The notes under the pieces are model-generated. The model did no database searches. It had not been told where the DNA came from and saw nothing but the letters and a program-made list of their open reading frames with translations. From Calonectria ilicicola (Eukaryota > Ascomycota > Sordariomycetes > Hypocreales > Nectriaceae), in the NCBI GenBank assembly GCA_020809705.1, contig CP085832.1:1116001-1180000 (forward strand): a stretch of 64,000 nt of DNA. The letters are read 5' to 3'. Each line of letters opens with the position of its first letter. The stretch's first letter is position 1. This document shows, piece by piece, positions 47,742 to 60,000 of this stretch. The position numbers and the translations under genes were made by a program.

Positions 47742-50700
47742 ATGTCTTCAAACCAAGCTCCCAAGAAACTCCAGAATATCCAATCTCATAACCGCGACCG
47801 TGTTGACAATTTTGGACCCGAGCCCTATCCAAAAGATGTGAGGCGTCTTACCTCGATTCAGCACCTCATACCCCCAAAACGCGCCACGGATGGTAGTTGG
47901 AAGCATACATTGTATGTTCCTGCTTGGACTGACCCGGACTGGGAGGATTCAGGAGTGAAGCGTGAAAATTCGGATTGGCCTATTGGCGATGGCCTGGCTA
48001 ATAAAGTGAGACCTGCTCTTCTTGCCAAGGATAAAATCTTGAATCCGACCAAGTACGCAGAGAGATTCGGCGTTTTCTGCGGCCGTACGGATGGACGATC
48101 AAGAACCTCGCCCACGCGGGCCGAAAGTCGTCAACTATTTTCGAGTGGCGATGTTAGGACAGGCAAAGATCTCTTTGATCGACTACAAGGATTAGCCGCT
48201 TCGCGAGGGCGTGACCTGGAAGATTTCATGGCCGAGGAGCGGATAGATATGCAAAACCTAAGTGCATCCGATGAAATGTATGTGAAAAAGTACGAAGAGT
48301 TGATCATTGACGAATTCTGGCAAGGTCTCCTTTTCGGAGACTTGACAATGGATGAAGTAGGTGATTTTTAATCTCGGCCAAATATTCGATACTGACACTC
48401 AATTTAGATGCACGCGGAGAAATACTTCACTATGGGGGAGGCCAAGTGTGATTTGACTGGACCACTGCATCCGTGAGCATATCCCGCCCACGAATGGCAT
48501 ACGAGCTGACGCAAAAAAGGTTATTTACTCGTGATAAGTGGTTAGATACCAGAAAACGCGGAAACACGGTCGATAAAGCTCGTCTGGTTTATAGCATCAA
48601 CGGCGAACGAGGGGAATATGATCCACGGGCAAGTTTTTGGTTTCACTCCACTCATGGGCACCGTGTTAACATTAGTTATTAGACAAACGACAGGCTTTGG
48701 GAGGCTATGCAGCCAGCACTCCAGCTTGCGACGAGATTTGTTGAGTCAAAGGACCCGTATATTACTGCACTTCAAGATTTTTCGAATCGGTTTTATGTCG
48801 ATCCAAGTCTAGACACCAGGAAGGCGGATCAAAAGAAATTATACCCAAGAATCAGCTTTCGGCGTTATGTCGACCTAGATGATCCGCTTCTTCTTCCTGA
48901 GGCCAAAAACCTACAGGAATCGGAAAGTTTTACTCCATCAGAGTACTCCTGGAAGGCTTTGCTAAAAACTCTTCAATTTGTCTTTGTTAGTGCGCACTAT
49001 TCCGATGCGCCTACCTTTACGTATCCTGGACCATCGGGTGAGACATGCTTTGGTGATTTGGCGAAACCTGACAGTCCAATATTCATTGCAATTTCAGCAG
49101 AGCTCGCATGGCCATTGCTGGTGGATAATTACAGCACAAGCGAGAAGCTTGTGGCAAGCTATATATTAGCCACAACGATTGCCCACGAGATAATGGTATG
49201 TTGCCGGATTCTGTTTATAGCTCAAGAAAGGTATAGTTTTATTGAAGCTAAAAAAGAAAATTTATAGCATGCTTGGATCATAGCTCATTGCAAGTTCTTA
49301 CACAACCCAGCTGCATGGGGAATACAGGATTCATTCATTGGACATTTTTGCCAAAACTTATGCAAAGAGCTCTATCCAAAACAAGGATATGAATATGCTC
49401 CCGAGCCGCATTTTGAGGATGATCCTTTGGCAGAGGCGGGCCATGCATTTGAGAATCATGCAAGTACCCTAGCTCATTTTTACCACAATCAACCTTTTTT
49501 TTTGGACTCATACTAATAGTAGACATATGAAGGTCATTGGTGGCGGAGCCTGGCCTCTTTGTTCAACGATGAATTATCGCATCCGGATGCCCTTCCTTGG
49601 AGAATTTGCCGGTATCGCAATTCAATCCAAGTGGCCAGATGGGACAATGTCCGATCTGGGTCGGCTTTCAAGCCCAGGAATACGTGTTGATGCATATTCT
49701 CACTTCATGCGGATAGAAGATGTCGAGAAGGTCTTTCGACAAAACTTTTGGCAAGCCAGCGTCGCCCGCTATGGTATGGCAGCCGTGAGGGACGCCTCTA
49801 GAAAGCCACATAAAGTAATTTTTGCGGCCGAGGACAGCCGTTATAATTTAAAATACATTCCGGAGATGCGCCAATTTAATGAAAAAGAACAACAGCGGAT
49901 AACAGAATACTTTGATTTCCTTCTTCATAGTGACCAGCGAACCCTGTTGACCTACCTGCGGAGCCTTGTCATGGAGGCATATCAGTTTGACTTGATGGGC
50001 AAACGGTTTCAACAGGATTTATCTACATGGAAGGAATACGCAAAAAAACGGAGTGATTCCTTCCGAGTAGTATTTCTCATGATTGTGGAATATTACTGCA
50101 ATAGAACCCTTCTGACTGGATTGACTAAGGAGAAAAAGAACGAGATAATCAACAAACAACACGAAGATTGGACTGGAATATCAAACATGTGTGGCAATTT
50201 GCTAGACGACGTTTCAAGGATATGCAAAGAAAACTTTCGCAAAGGCGTACTGAGCATTTCAATCTCCGAACATTGCAATCGTATTGTCCGAGGAATGATG
50301 GATTTAGTCAAGATACTGGAGTCCGAGCGCCTGGCTCAAGAGAGCATGCTGTGTGAATTGTACCAACTGCCAACAAAATTCTGGAGTTTCTATAAAATGA
50401 GGATGGGCACCCATTATAAACACTGGAAAAGGGAGTCAAAACTCATCATCAAAGAAATCGCGGCGCTTGGGCGGACGGCGGGTAAAATGAATGAGCCGTA
50501 TTTGTCCGTGTGGAAGAACGAATGGAAGCCGAGATTTCAGTCACTCGGTACAGCATTCAAAAACATAAGCCGCCTCCTAGAATTAAACGAGGATGCTGTC
50601 AACGATGGGTGGCGTGATCTCTTGAGGACTGTCCCAATGCTTCGAAAGTGCCGCCGAAAGCCACATGAGCGAAAGTTTTTTCTAGCCAAAAAGGAAATGC

Positions 50701-51797
50701 TCAAAGCCACTGGGGGAGATCTAGAGAGCCTGGAAGCGTTTAAGAGCCTTTTGGAGAAGAGAATTTCGTTGGAGTCGTGGAAGATTGTCCTCCCCGAGAC
50801 GAGCGTTGATGAGCAAGGTCTTGCACAGCGCTGGGCGGGGCTCTTGGATGATATCTTGGAGAAGAAAAGGAGCGGTCCGGCGCTGACAGGCGTCTTCAGT
50901 ACAGACCCAGTAAAGAGGCTTGTTAGACGATTGGAACGACAAGAAAGGGATGCTGAAGAGTCAATGTTGAGGCAGGCAGCGGGTAGCGAACGAAGCGAAT
51001 CGAAGTCTGCGAAGCCTGTAGTGCCGACTCTTCAGCGACAAGCAGAGGCTGAAGCTATGAGAGCACCCTCGATTGCGCCGAAAATAACGGAACCGTTTGT
51101 AAACGATCAAGGACTTTCATTTTCGGCGCCGAGATCGTCGCGTTTTGGACGAGTCAGTGAGTTGACGGGCACTCCGCCTGAGCTAGCTAGGCGGAACAGC
51201 CTTGTGGGCGCATTTTCAACATATGTATCAGAACCTCATGGGTTCCCGCCGCAGAAGCCAGGAAGACGACCTTCTTGGACCCCCACCGAGGTGGCAAAAC
51301 AGGTCAACGCACCCGGGAAGATGCCTACCCGAAGGAAATCTGCCTTTGGCATCATGCCGCACCCGTATGCGATCCGCGAGACCATTTCTCGCGATCTGCT
51401 CAACGTTGTAGAGAAACCAGCAGAGTATACACCATCCATTACGTTTTCCTCAGAAAAGCCCCGAGTGAAGAAATGGACCATGGGGCAACCTGGGAAACAA
51501 GGCGAGGGGAGTCTTGGGGATATCGACGATGCATGGGAGCAGCAACTACGGGAGGAGATGTTGGCCTACGAGGTTGAATCATCGCAGCCTGATGATGATC
51601 AAGGGGCCGCAGAGGGGAGTGCGTTTGTGGCGAGGGCAATTGGCGGGATTAGGAGCAGGAGCACCGGTGGAGGCTTGCAGGAAGGGGGAAGTAGTAGGTT
51701 TACAAAAGAGAGGGAACGCGGTATTAAACGCAGCGCGGTATTTAACGACTGGGATGCCCGGAGACCAGATGCAAAGCGAAGGAGGTTCCAGGACTAA
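47742..51797 (+). CDS. Hypothetical protein, seven exons, two apparent GC-AG introns
   Basis: I do not recognise this 1235-residue protein. Exons: 47742-48356, 48408-48472, 48520-48628, 48683-49195, 49268-49459, 49523-49611, 49673-51797; every junction keeps frame. Introns 48629-48682 and 49460-49522 both start GCAAGT, the consensus of the minor GC-AG class; no GT donor nearby restores the frame. Intron 49460-49522 has a good TACTAA branch site. The middle region is rich in Trp and His with plausible secondary structure (TIAHEIMHAWIIAHCKFLHN; HTYEGHWWRSLASLFNDEL), and IAHEIMHAWIIAH hints at an HExxH-like pattern (HEIMH), so a metal-binding or degenerate zincin fold is a guess worth testing. 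The last exon is helical and charged (residues about 540-1000), then disordered, ending in a basic KRRR nuclear-signal-like tail. There are no membrane segments. Purely fungal distribution is suspected but untested. Confidence 0.72.
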
Positions 51798-52960
51798 CTA
51801 CGGGAAGTTTCTTTCACTCTTGCTGTACCACTGAGATTTCGAACTGTACCAGCCCATCCTGTTCAACTTCAACCCGCTCTTTTGCCGTTTTTATTTTGCG
51901 ATTTCTTTCCTCACCTTCAATCTTCCATTGGCTCAGTCGCCAGTGAAGTTGTGATGCAGGTTCCTTAAGACCACACCTTGGTCAAGAGCTGCTAGCAGAA
52001 ATGAGACTTGTTTAAAGGTTTATGGTTATATTGTTAGCGTAGAATCCGCAAGATACATATTTCTTCAGAGTAATGCATACATTTTGCTAGGTGCACACAT
52101 AAAGCACCTGCATTTAATATTAAAATAAAAAAAAATAAGAATAAAATAAATAATTTTATATATATTTCTAAACTTATTTATTATAAAAATAAATTAGGGC
52201 TTTAGTATTTTCTTTAGATTATCTTAAGATTTCAAAAAGCCCTAGCTAAGTAGTTTAATGTGTGCACCTGGTAAAATGTATGTGTGCGCTCAGCAAGACT
52301 CTTTCTTAATAGGCAAGATTCGCATGGATGGCATGGTTCGTTTTGGGTCAGTGGTACAGAATAGATGACGAAGATGGAACAAATATGAAAGAGAACCAAT
52401 CTGGTTTGATCCAATGTACAAAAATTCCCTCTATAATAGCCTTTTTCTCCATATGTACATCTCGTATCCAAGGCTCATCATCGTCATGACAAGCTGGGGT
52501 CGTCATGAGCTGATTAGATAAGGCAAAAAAATGACTGACATGCCACACCCAGCTGTGGCGGGGCACAGCTTCCAAAACGCGGGGCATTGGAGTGACGACA
52601 AGATGCGCCATCAGACAATTGACAAGCTCTGCTGAAATTCTGGTTCGGTCCAAGGGAGAGAGGCGAAAAACCGGGTTGCGCGTGCCGATTTAACCTTGTT
52701 TTTATTGTCTCATAGAAATTGGCAGATCACCTGCGCTTCTCTATAGTTTCGTGGTGCGGGCGAATAGGCTTCTTGCGACGATTTGGCTGAGGGGAGGGAA
52801 CTGCAACTCGAGTTATATAAGAGGCCTGATCTGACACACAAGACCCAACTGCATTTTCCTTCTCGACAGCCTCGTTTTTCTCTTGCCTCTTGTTCCCCTC
52901 AGTTAAACCTCGTACAACCCCTTCTCCCAAACTACAATCCTCCCCCACAGTCTTTCAAAG
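51798..52960. promoter_or_regulatory. Intergenic with MITE; macro-domain gene promoter
   Basis: Holds the MITE at 52080-52278 and, from about 52680, the promoter and leader of the macro-domain gene (TATATAAG at about 52814, then a CT-rich leader). No other gene seen. Confidence 0.6.
52080..52278. mobile_element. MITE, TA target site, 21-bp terminal inverted repeats
   Basis: 199-bp nonautonomous element. The left end 52080-52100 (CATTTTGCTAGGTGCACACA plus T) and right end 52258-52278 are inverted copies with 2 mismatches in 21 bp. Each end is bordered by TA (52078-52079 and 52279-52280), and the similarity continues 2 bp further out as CATA/TATG. The interior is strongly A+T-rich and has a nested perfect 9-bp inverted repeat TAGGGCTTT / AAAGCCCTA (52195-52203, 52236-52244). 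There is no coding capacity. TA duplication and size suggest a Tc1/mariner-type parent, which is not in this window. Confidence 0.8.
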
Positions 52961-53653
52961 ATGGCTTCCAGCAGAGGCGTTGCGCAAATCCCCATCATCG
53001 CTGAGCTCTACGAGCAGGGAGCTCTCAAGGAGGCCCTGGCAGCCGCCTTCCCCGCCAGCGCCGACGTCAACAAGCGCGTCGGCCTCATCCGTGGCGACAT
53101 TACGCGCCTGCGCCTGGACGCCATCGTCAACGCGGCCAACTCGACGCTCCTGGGCGGCGGCGGCGTCGACGGCGTCATCCACCGTGTCGCCGGCCCCCAT
53201 CTCGTCGAGGAGTGCGCCACGCTGGGCGGCTGCCCCGCGGGCGAGGCTCGCATCACAAAGGGCTACAAGCTGCCCGCCAAGCATGTCATCCACACCGTCG
53301 GCCCAAAGTACTTTTACGACGACGAGCCAGAGAACCTGCTGCGCAGCTGCTACCAGAAGAGCCTGGAGCTGGCCGTCAAGGAGGGCCTCCAGACGGTGGC
53401 CTTTAGCGCCATCAGCACCGGCATGTATGGCTATCCCTCGGCTGATGCGTCCAGGATAGCCTGTGAGACGGTGCGCAAGTTCCTGGATGGAGACGATGGC
53501 CAGAAATTGCTGCGCGTTGTCTTTGTGACGTTTGAGCAGAAGGACGTTGATGCATACAACACTTCCATTCCGTAAGTCGAACCCCAATTCCCCTTCCACA
53601 ATCCTCACAGTTGCTAATAAGAGTATAGAAAATGCTTCCCGCCTTCCAAGTAA
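52961..53653 (+). CDS. Macro-domain protein, ADP-ribose hydrolase/deacetylase type (MacroD-like)
   Basis: Macro domain that binds ADP-ribose and, in the MacroD class, removes mono-ADP-ribose from acidic residues or deacetylates O-acetyl-ADP-ribose. 211 residues. Exons 52961-53571 and 53629-53653; the 57-bp intron sits in the last proline-coding codons and the second exon adds only KCFPPSK. Motifs: IRGDITRLRLDAIVNAANSTLLGGGGVDGVIH (the Asp, the NAAN loop and the GGGGVDGVIH catalytic loop), CPAGEARITKGYKLPAKHVIHTVGP, and AFSAISTGMYGYPSADASRIA for the phosphate loop. All key residues of the active class are present. The N-terminus before residue 45 is a short helical extension without an obvious targeting signal. 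Confidence 0.96.
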
Positions 53654-54568
53654 ACAGAAGAAAAGAGAAGAGGGTTTTTTTCGGAAGCTATAATTGGAAC
53701 TAAAGAAATGACTATGAGGATAGGCATGGTTATGCGATCGCGGCCAAGATAGCTTAGTGATTACAGGGGGTATACGAATTCAAAGATAATGACAAAGATA
53801 ACTATGCCAATCAACCACGGTCCAAGCATTTCATTCAAGTATCATGCCCATTTGTGCTCTCTCTCTCTCTCTCTCTCTCGGATTATCATCCGCAATAAGA
53901 GATGCAAATCAGCCAGGACAAATATCGTTCTACACCGGTTCGCCCAGTCCATTAGGTCCAAACTGTATGCACAACCTCCCAATCCTCGGCGATGGATAAT
54001 CAATCATAGTGTCTCCTAGCAAGGCAATATCATAGCCAAACATCATGTCTTAATTTCATGCATGAAGAATTCCAGATACAAAAATGGCAACTGGCGCCAG
54101 CCGATAGATCAACATTGCTACTTTAACGCTTATTTCTTTTTTTACCACTTGCACGCATCAATATTGGAACAGAAATAAAACAAGATTAAATTGGTTATAA
54201 TAAAATAAAGGCCAATGATATTTGTGTATTTATTTATTTTTCGTTTATATCTGGCTGAAGAATAAGCAACAGGTTCAGCTAGTCATTTGCCTAAAAGCTC
54301 TGAGCTACGCAGGTAGGAAGACAATAGCTCCTTTTGTGTGCAAACAGCAAAATGTCAGACACAAGTAGAATACTCAATTCAACATTCAATCTCAAAGTAT
54401 TGAATTCATACTCGAACCGGCATAATAAATTTATGAAATATGAGATCATTAAACAAGTGAACCGATACACAGGACTCAAAACGTATAGCATAAACTCGAA
54501 CTTGGCAGACAAGTACCATTCCCCAATTGATGAGATGGAAACACTCGATTTCTTCATTAAACCAGTCT
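53654..54568. other. Convergent 3' intergenic region with CT microsatellite
   Basis: 915 bp between the macro-domain gene and the TRP channel gene. It contains an alternating CT run at 53857-53879 and A+T-rich DNA at about 54120-54250. An ORF at 54334-54888 is mostly antisense to the channel gene. No gene seen. Confidence 0.55.
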
Positions 54569-57021
54569 TTATGCGCCAGAGCCTCCCGCGCCTCCCGCGC
54601 CTCCCTTGTTCTTCTTCTTCTTATTCTTCTTCTTACCACTGGACTTGCTGCTCTCAGGGGCATCCTGTGCATCCTGTGCATCCTGGCCATCCTGGGTATC
54701 ACCAGCTTCTGAAGTCTCCGGCGCCTCTGACTCTGGCTCTTCAAGAGTTACCAGGGTCTCAGGCACATCTGACGCCTCCGACTCCAGAGCAGTCTCCTTG
54801 GATCGCGCGCGGGTTATCTCAGCCGTTAACTGTGTGGTCTCAGTCATCAGCCTCAAATTCTCTTGTTGCTGTTCGGTTTGCATGGTGATAGCTTTCGTGA
54901 TGCCGGCCAACATAGATTTCAGGTCCTCGACTTCAGCGCGTAGCTTTCGAACTTCGATCACTGCCGGTTCCTCTTCCACATTAGGTTTCGCCAATTCGCA
55001 CGTCTTGGCCCACCCCTCTGCTTCAAAGTCCATTGAGTGGGCCAGTTGTTCCCATTCCTGAACCTGATCATCATCCTCTTCACCCCGAGCCCGGTTGCGG
55101 CGAATATCATGGGCGGCTCGTGTCTCAAAATAAGCCGTGATGAAAAGTAGTGGCGAGTAAATGACGGCCATGACGCAGTCATTCATAAACTCGTACGTCT
55201 TCTTAGGCATCCACCACTCTGTCAAGCCCGAAACGACCATCTCGACCAGGTTGAGCGGCGCAATGTAAACATTCTCATCAGGCGCTCGAACGAATTGCAT
55301 TGTCTTCTGTGCAAAGAGAGCCAAGTATTCGTCATCGGCATTTTCGTAGATGTCGCTGTAGGCTGAGTTATAGAGGGCAATGAGAATATTGAGAAGAATA
55401 ATCTAGACATATCTGTGAGCATTAATTTGACAAACAAAGCAGTGCAACTTACCATAACAACAAAAGTAAAGCAGTAGTAGAGAATCTGTCCCCATGGATA
55501 AGCGAAGCCTTCCACGCTACCAAATTCGGGGCTTTGCATAATTGCTCTCAGCATGGACTCGCCCATTGCCCAAATATCACCAGTAACATTGTCATCTGTG
55601 AGGTCAAGGCCAATAAAAGCTTGGAGAAACCCGATGATCAAAATGATAAGCAGGGCAAAGAAAATCACAGACTCTTTCATCATGACTTTGAGCACCACGA
55701 GCATCGCGCCGAAGAAGCGGTAACTGTCAAGATATAAAAGTAGTCGCCCCCAGAACATTGGAGCGATAAAAGCCAACATATTGTAACTAAGTTTGGTCCA
55801 ATGAGTGCGAGATTCATGGTCATGTGTGAATGAAAGAGCGAGAAGACGGAAAATCAGAGAAACGGTCAGGAATGCGTATAGCATGCCATTGAAGGCGTTC
55901 CAGAAGCCCAGAATGTGGTACCCAGCCTTGTAGAGTTTGATGAGTTCATCCGCGACGAAGGCGAAAGTAAAAGTATAGAGGGCGATCTCGGCACCATCTA
56001 CCTCACCATTGGTGTTGACCGAGTTGATGGACATGGTATAGAGACCCAGGTAGATGAAAGAAAAGAGAACTTGGGCTGCATTTTGGTTACGGGGAGCGCG
56101 CATGCGGTCAGGGTCCATATGGACGATGAAATTGCAATTATCCTTGTCCTTGTAGTCAACAAAGACGGACGGGTCATCTTCATCTTGGACAAGCCAACCG
56201 CGCCAGAGATAAGCAATGCACTTTTGGTAACCCGAGGAGCCAATAACACGGACTGCATGCAGGTCGACGGCCTTTTCAATGACGTTTACTGGGGCAGTAG
56301 GAACATGATCGACGAGAAAGGAATATCGCCGAAGAAGTACGGTGTGGAGCAGATATTCCATATCTTCCTCGCTCTCGATGCTGTATTAGAAGACCAACGT
56401 CAGTAACAATCGCAGACCTCTCAAAGTCTCAAAGTCCAGGCTTACAGTGCTTTGGCAATAACAGCACAGGCAGTGGCCCGAAGCTTATGGAGGGTAGCGT
56501 CCCACAGCTCAAGATTGGCTTCGCGCTGGAACCATTGCATATTGACCAGTAATGCGTAAACCTAGGTAATCCTGATTAGAGGCAGTAGAAACATGGCATT
56601 GGCGGGATTCGACGTACGACACATCCTTGATACTGAGAGCCACCGGCTTCCTTGGCAGCCTTGATAACCTTCTTGGTAACGACAAGGCTGTGGGAGCGGG
56701 TGATTTGGGATTCCTCAAGTTCGCAAGGAACGCATTCGCGGACGAGGTGGCGCAGTCGTAAACAGACGCGAGTGACGTCGATTGGGGGGATTGCAGAGTC
56801 TATGTTTTGGTTGCGATAATGAGGCAGAACTGCAATTGCGAGGTTGGAGGGTCAGTTGCTCTTCTCCGAACAGTGAATAATTCGGCCGGCTTACGAGTCC
56901 GTTCTTCTTCATGGAGCCAGGCGTGACGACCCGCCCCAGAGCTTGAGCCGTTGGTACCATTAACGCCATGGCCATTCCCGAGGCCGAACATGCCTTTCCA
57001 GCGGTTCCAATTTGAGGCCAT
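54569..57021 (-). CDS. YVC1: Vacuolar TRP cation channel, TRPY1/Yvc1-like
   Basis: Calcium-permeable channel of the vacuolar membrane, releasing Ca2+ on osmotic or mechanical stress. 738 residues. Exons on the minus strand: 57021-56895, 56829-56618, 56561-56446, 56380-55453, 55402-54569; all GT-AG and in frame. The cytosolic N-terminus contains a helical linker domain (VPCELEESQITRSH; GWLVQDEDDPSVFVDYKDKD). Six membrane segments lie at about residues 235-470, including YTMSINSVNTNGEVDGAEIA between S1 and S2, and the pore region DIWAMGESMLRAIMQSPEFG. The S6 end reads into IILLNILIALYNSAYSDIYE, the TRP-type exit. The C-terminus has a coiled coil (VRKLRAEVEDLKSMLAGI), an acidic stretch, short DAQ repeats, a poly-Lys patch and Gly-Ala repeats. 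The acidic patch (EEDDDQ) may be the Ca2+-activation site known in Yvc1. Confidence 0.96.
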
Positions 57022-60000
57022 TTCAAAAGTTCAAGTGGTGGGAAACGGCAGATGTCTACGCGCGCACAAAGCCGCAGTAGCGGCGGTCAAGGAGAGAGAT
57101 GGCAAGGAGGAGGGAGGAGGGGGAGGGGGAGGCCGGAGATGAAGGAAAGCAGAGCGCGTTTGGAATAAAAGGAACAAAAGATGCTCTGCAGAAAACCAGA
57201 GAGAGACAGTGCATGCGACAGTGGAAACGTTGCGTTACGGTCGGCGCAAGGGAGCGGAACAGGAATGAACCATGCCTCCAGGACTCCCGGTTGATGGTCG
57301 ATGGAGGAGAAGTCGTGTGTCGGCACCAAGCAAGCTCTCCCTCTTGTTGGTCGTGCGACAACCAGTACCACGGATGACGTTGATTGCGACATATAATTGG
57401 CTGAATTGGAAGCTTGCAGGTGGTGGGCCCGCTAGTTAGTGGACGTGCAGCATGGTGACAAAATCCATGGCACACACCGCGCAAGCTTCTGTCCAAACAA
57501 GATAAATAAATAAAATTCACTTATGGCTAGTCTAAATCTTTTATTTTAGTTGCCTTTGAAGATCTCCTTTATTTTTATCCAGGAATTTATTTATTCTTGT
57601 TTTTTTCTTGATTTACTTCTGCGATATGTACCATGTTTTTCTTCACCCTCGTGGCAGGGGGGTCGTGCGCAACGTTATCGTGTGTTAGCGGGTAGTCAGT
57701 GCTTGCTCCCTGGCGCCCATTGAAGAGACTCGCGGAAGTGCCCGGCTGCGGTGGGTCAGGCCATGAACGGGTGGTGTCGTACGTCTTGAGGTTTCTGGTT
57801 GATTAAATGATAACATCACGGGAGACCAAACAGAAAGGAGAAAAAATATTTTGAATGAAGTGGATAAAAACGTGACGTCTTCCATCGGCAATCGCTCTGC
57901 AGTCAGCGTTGCAGTGGATGGAGATCTGAAGTGGTGCGGCCGTTTAGGCGCTTTGACGTCATCCAGGGGTGTACCTTCATCAATATGCTGTTTATCTTAT
58001 ACCCATCACGACGTCGACTATCGCATCGCATTTTCTCTATCAAATATTGGCTACTCTAGTAAAATATCTAACATCTCGCCTCATCACAATATACGGACAG
58101 CCTGCAACATACTCATTCCCTAGTCAGATGGGCACACTTACAGGGGCTTGAGAGAAGCGGGGAACATGTCACATATCATTATCTGTCCCAGCTCACAGTC
58201 CCTCGGCATTACGACTAGGTAGCACGCCGAGATCACGGACGGCTTGGGTGATGTCGCTTCGCTAGCCTTGTTTAACGAGCAGCACTTTGTAGGACCATCC
58301 ACGATTATGGTAGTGTGTACTGGTCGACTATCTATACAACCCCGTGGAGCTGTTCCTACCTAATGGCAATCTTCCGAGCCCCCAAGGTTCAAAGTTCTCA
58401 AGAATGAAATTTGAGTCGTACTAAATGCCTATAATCCGGTCTCCGAGGGATTGGCTTGCATTGCTCTCGAAGATATAGGGTGTTTGCAGTTCGACTCAAG
58501 CTACCCAATGCAGACATGATTATCTTATATAACCTCTGCTGGTGCGGATTCATTATAAATTCTGCATTCATTCAAAACGTCCCTAGAAAGTCGCAAGTGG
58601 GACATAGTACACGATATCTCCATGGCTAGCAGAACTCTTCAGCGAGCTGCAGGTCTGGTGACTAGTTCGCTCCTCCAATATTACAGTGCTTCTGCACTGG
58701 ATGATTCATTTTCTCCGGTTAGCTTTGTGCCTTTTTAGCACCTCCGTTTAACCAAAAGGCCTGCTTCAGTCATGGCTTGCAAATTGGACCGTTGCACTTT
58801 GCAGCAGGGTCAACGGAATGTGCTGATGCAGCAGCACACCCGGCCAATTATGTACACACCAACAAGCTTGATGCCGAGGAATCTGGAAAAGCTGTGTCAC
58901 CCTCCTTTTCCAAGGATTCATCCCACCAATTTCTTGGCGCTGACAGGTTCAGTTTACCCATGATTGGCCAATGCCACAGCCAAACAAACCGCCTATACAA
59001 GATGTGTCGTGGTCGTACTTAACAGGCATAGCCATCTATTGCATATGACGCCTCGAAAGTTTCATTTGCGCCTGTTTTTCTTGTTTTCCTTTCCACTCAT
59101 CTCGTTTGGTCCTTCATACCACCACTACCTATTGATATGGTCACGTTAAGGCTTTAGTGACTTGCAGGCCTGCATAGCCACAACGCCACCTTGATCCCAG
59201 TGAGCCACTCCAATTCCATCATTTTATCACTGATCCAGCCAATATCTGCATGTCGCACTAGATTAAGGTCTAGCGCGTCAATATTCAGCTCGTCCGGGGT
59301 CACTAAATGATGCATCGCTTCAAGGTGGGGTGAACCCTTGTTCCATCATTCTCTAACCAACTATCCCCTTGAATGTGCGAAGGCAGCATCTACTTTGACC
59401 CTCTTTTTTTATCCAATCAGATAGCTTTATGAGTGATAGATAGCTATCCTATTGGACCAGAATTGGTGGCAAAGTAGCTGCTGCCTTCGCACATTCAAGG
59501 GGATGGCGATCCTGGATTTGCTCAACCAAGTAGGGGACAAAAAACATGGGACACCAGTGAGAATCCATGGTGTAAGACGGCCCTACTGTTCCATCACTAC
59601 TTTAAAAAAAAAAAGAAAAAAGGCAAAATCGAAATGTGATTTGCCTATGTGAGTTTAGCATATTGTCATTTAATTTTTATGTTTTTTATTTTTAGTCTTC
59701 ATTCCATCCAAGGATGACCCGGGTCTTTCGACTTCGATTGCCAAGAACCCACATGTTCCATCAATTATTGCATCGAGACTTAGAATCGAGACTCGCCTAG
59801 TGCAGATGCCTTGGCACGCTTACATTTATCATCTCGGCGAAGAAATGCATATTATAAGAAACGCATGTGTCGATTAGTTTTACGGCCGCAACATCATGAA
59901 GCTAGTGAGATAGGTTCGTGTTAAACTGATAGTTAAATTCCTCAATGTTATGTTATATACAAGGAAACGTAGACTAGTTCATCTTTCCTCCATGGCCCAC

